This document shows positions 62,716-64,000 of a stretch of 64,000 nt of DNA, piece by piece (the stretch's first letter is position 1; every line of letters begins with the position of its first letter). This DNA is from Paraburkholderia bannensis NBRC 103871 (GTDB taxonomy: Bacteria; Pseudomonadota; Gammaproteobacteria; Burkholderiales; Burkholderiaceae), in NCBI RefSeq assembly GCF_000685015.1, contig NZ_BAYA01000004.1, positions 186,001-250,000 on the forward strand. The letters run 5' to 3'. The notes beneath the pieces were generated by a model, which was not told where the DNA came from, searched no databases, and saw nothing but the letters and a program-made list of their open reading frames with translations. The position numbers and the translations under genes are program-made.

Positions 62716-64000
62716 ATGAACGCACCCGACTCCCAGACGCCGCACATGATCGGCGCGTCGATCAAGCGCAAGGAAGACTATCGCTTCCTCACCGGCGCAG
62801 GCCAGTACACCGACGACGTCGTCCTGCCCGCACAGACGTACGCCGTGTTCGTGCGCTCGCCGCACGCGCACGCCCGCATCAAAAGCATCGATACGAACGC
62901 AGCGCTAGCCGCGCCCGGCGTCGTGGCCGTGTTCACCGGCGCGGATCTCGCCGCCGAAAACGTGGGCGGCCTGCCGTGCGGCTGGCTGATCCACAGCATC
63001 GACGGCACGCCCATGCACGAGCCGCCGCATCCCGTGATCGCGCACGACAAGGCGCTGCACGTGGGCGACCAGGTCGCGCTCGTGATCGCCGACTCGCTCA
63101 AGGAAGCCAAAGACGCCGCCGAACTCGTCGAAGTCGACTACGAGGAACTGCCCGCATCGGTCGACACGGCGCACGCCGCCGACGCTGGCCAGCCGCTCGT
63201 GCACGACGGCGTGCCGAACAACACCTGCTACACCTGGGGCCACGGCGACAAGGCCGCCACCGACGCGGCCTTCGCGCAGGCCGCGCACGTCACCACGCTC
63301 GACATCGTCAACAACCGGCTGGTGCCGAACGCCATCGAGCCGCGCGCCGTCAACGCCAGCTACACGCAGCACGACGACAGCTACACGGTCTACGTCTCGA
63401 ACCAGAACCCGCACGTCGAGCGCCTGCTGATGGCCGCCTTCGTGCTGGCATTGCCGGAAACGAAACTGCGCATCGTCGCGCCCGACGTGGGCGGCGGCTT
63501 CGGCTCGAAGATCTTTCTTTACGCCGAAGATGTCGCGCTCACGTGGGCGTCGAAGAAAATTCGCCGCCCGGTCAAGTGGACGGCGGAACGTTCGGAATCC
63601 TTTGTTTCCGATGCACATGGCCGCGACCACGTAACGAAGGCCGAACTCGCGCTCGACCAGGACGGCAAGTTCCTCGCGATGCGCGTGCATACGACGGCCA
63701 ACATGGGCGCGTACCTGTCGACCTTTGCGTCGAGTGTGCCGACGATCCTCTACGCGACGCTGCTCGCGGGCCAGTACACCACGCCCGCGATCTACGCCGA
63801 AGTGAAGGCCGTCTTCACGAACACCGTGCCGGTCGACGCGTATCGCGGCGCGGGCCGCCCTGAAGCGACCTACGTGGTCGAGCGCCTGGTGGAGACCGCC
63901 GCGCGCGAGCTGAACATCGACCCTGTCGAGCTGCGCCGCCGCAACTTCATCACGGCCTTCCCGTACGCGACGCCCGTGGGCCTCACCTACGACATCGGCG
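62716..64000 (+). CDS. Molybdenum hydroxylase large subunit, CoxL-like (truncated by window edge)
   Basis: The first 428 residues of a molybdopterin-binding subunit; the gene runs off the right edge. ATG 62716 has AGGGAGA upstream. Landmarks: [20 protein letters not shown] at 15-34, [20 protein letters not shown] near 117-136, [11 protein letters not shown] near 260 (molybdopterin dithiolene binding), and [18 protein letters not shown] near 376. AYRGAG, rather than the AYRCSFR of true aerobic CO dehydrogenase, indicates a form II / aldehyde or aromatic hydroxylase. The substrate is unknown, and no CoxM-like FAD subunit lies between. Confidence 0.9.
   Translation, partial: MNAPDSQTPHMIGASIKRKEDYRFLTGAGQYTDDVVLPAQTYAVFVRSPHAHARIKSIDTNAALAAPGVVAVFTGADLAAENVGGLPCGWLIHSIDGTPMHEPPHPVIAHDKALHVGDQVALVIADSLKEAKDAAELVEVDYEELPASVDTAHAADAGQPLVHDGVPNNTCYTWGHGDKAATDAAFAQAAHVTTLDIVNNRLVPNAIEPRAVNASYTQHDDSYTVYVSNQNPHVERLLMAAFVLALPETKLRIVAPDVGGGFGSKIFLYAEDVALTWASKKIRRPVKWTAERSESFVSDAHGRDHVTKAELALDQDGKFLAMRVHTTANMGAYLSTFASSVPTILYATLLAGQYTTPAIYAEVKAVFTNTVPVDAYRGAGRPEATYVVERLVETAARELNIDPVELRRRNFITAFPYATPVGLTYDIG

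Overview
The window is a 64 kb, GC-rich chromosomal segment from a member of the Burkholderia group (Burkholderia, Paraburkholderia or Caballeronia type). This rests on the gene families: a 325-residue KirBac inward-rectifier channel, two DUF4148 secreted peptides, a short H-NS protein ending in a TWSGRG core, an OmpC-like porin, a fused indolepyruvate:ferredoxin oxidoreductase, a HiPIP and a tRNA-Ala(CGC). Most genes have C/G-ending codons and good Shine-Dalgarno sites. No phage, plasmid backbone, IS element or CRISPR array was seen.

Layout. 0.1-9 kb: DMT exporter with divergent Lrp regulator, a haloacetate-dehalogenase-like hydrolase, a nitronate monooxygenase with convergent LysR regulator, a porin, a glycine-rich secreted protein and a BASS transporter. 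9-17 kb: an EAL-CBS-GGDEF protein, a DUF3309 peptide, a lacI/AGE-isomerase/PfkB-kinase sugar operon, two small unknown proteins and a KirBac channel. 17-28.6 kb: the 1204-residue IOR protein, an EAL protein, a Na+/H+ antiporter, a uracil permease, a likely small RNA, a DUF2239 protein with a double palindromic promoter, and a Cache-GGDEF cyclase. 28.8-30.7 kb: a three-gene bufferin-type operon (DUF2282 precursor, DUF692/MNIO enzyme, DUF2063 partner), a RiPP metallophore locus. 31-34.7 kb: DUF4148 peptide, a structured intergenic block, and a small decayed island with one unknown cargo gene and a frameshifted P4-type integrase beside tRNA-Ala.

34.7-41.7 kb is a housekeeping block: cytochrome c, dolP, diaA/gmhA-like, yraN, divergent rsmI, rlpA, an MBL hydrolase, a DEDD-type exonuclease-like protein and an AsnC regulator. 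The 831-bp gap before the MBL gene contains a strikingly base-paired tract (39222-39440). 41.8-54.9 kb: CDF transporter, H-NS, HugZ-like protein, MFS transporter, LivK-type binding protein, a second nitronate monooxygenase, dienelactone hydrolase, amidase, HiPIP, LhgO-like oxidase, second DUF4148 and a secreted unknown. 54.9-64 kb: EEP phosphatase, LysE exporter, Fpr, a two-component pair, an APC amino-acid permease, then a molybdenum hydroxylase operon (CoxS-like, CoxL-like) behind a structured leader. The CoxL-like gene runs off the right edge.

How genes act together: the sugar operon can be read as mannose to fructose to fructose-6-phosphate. Three c-di-GMP proteins lie within 20 kb. The buf operon would make and export a copper-binding modified peptide. 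The two-component pair has no sensor membrane segment. Function calls come from recognised motifs and family memory; no database search was run.
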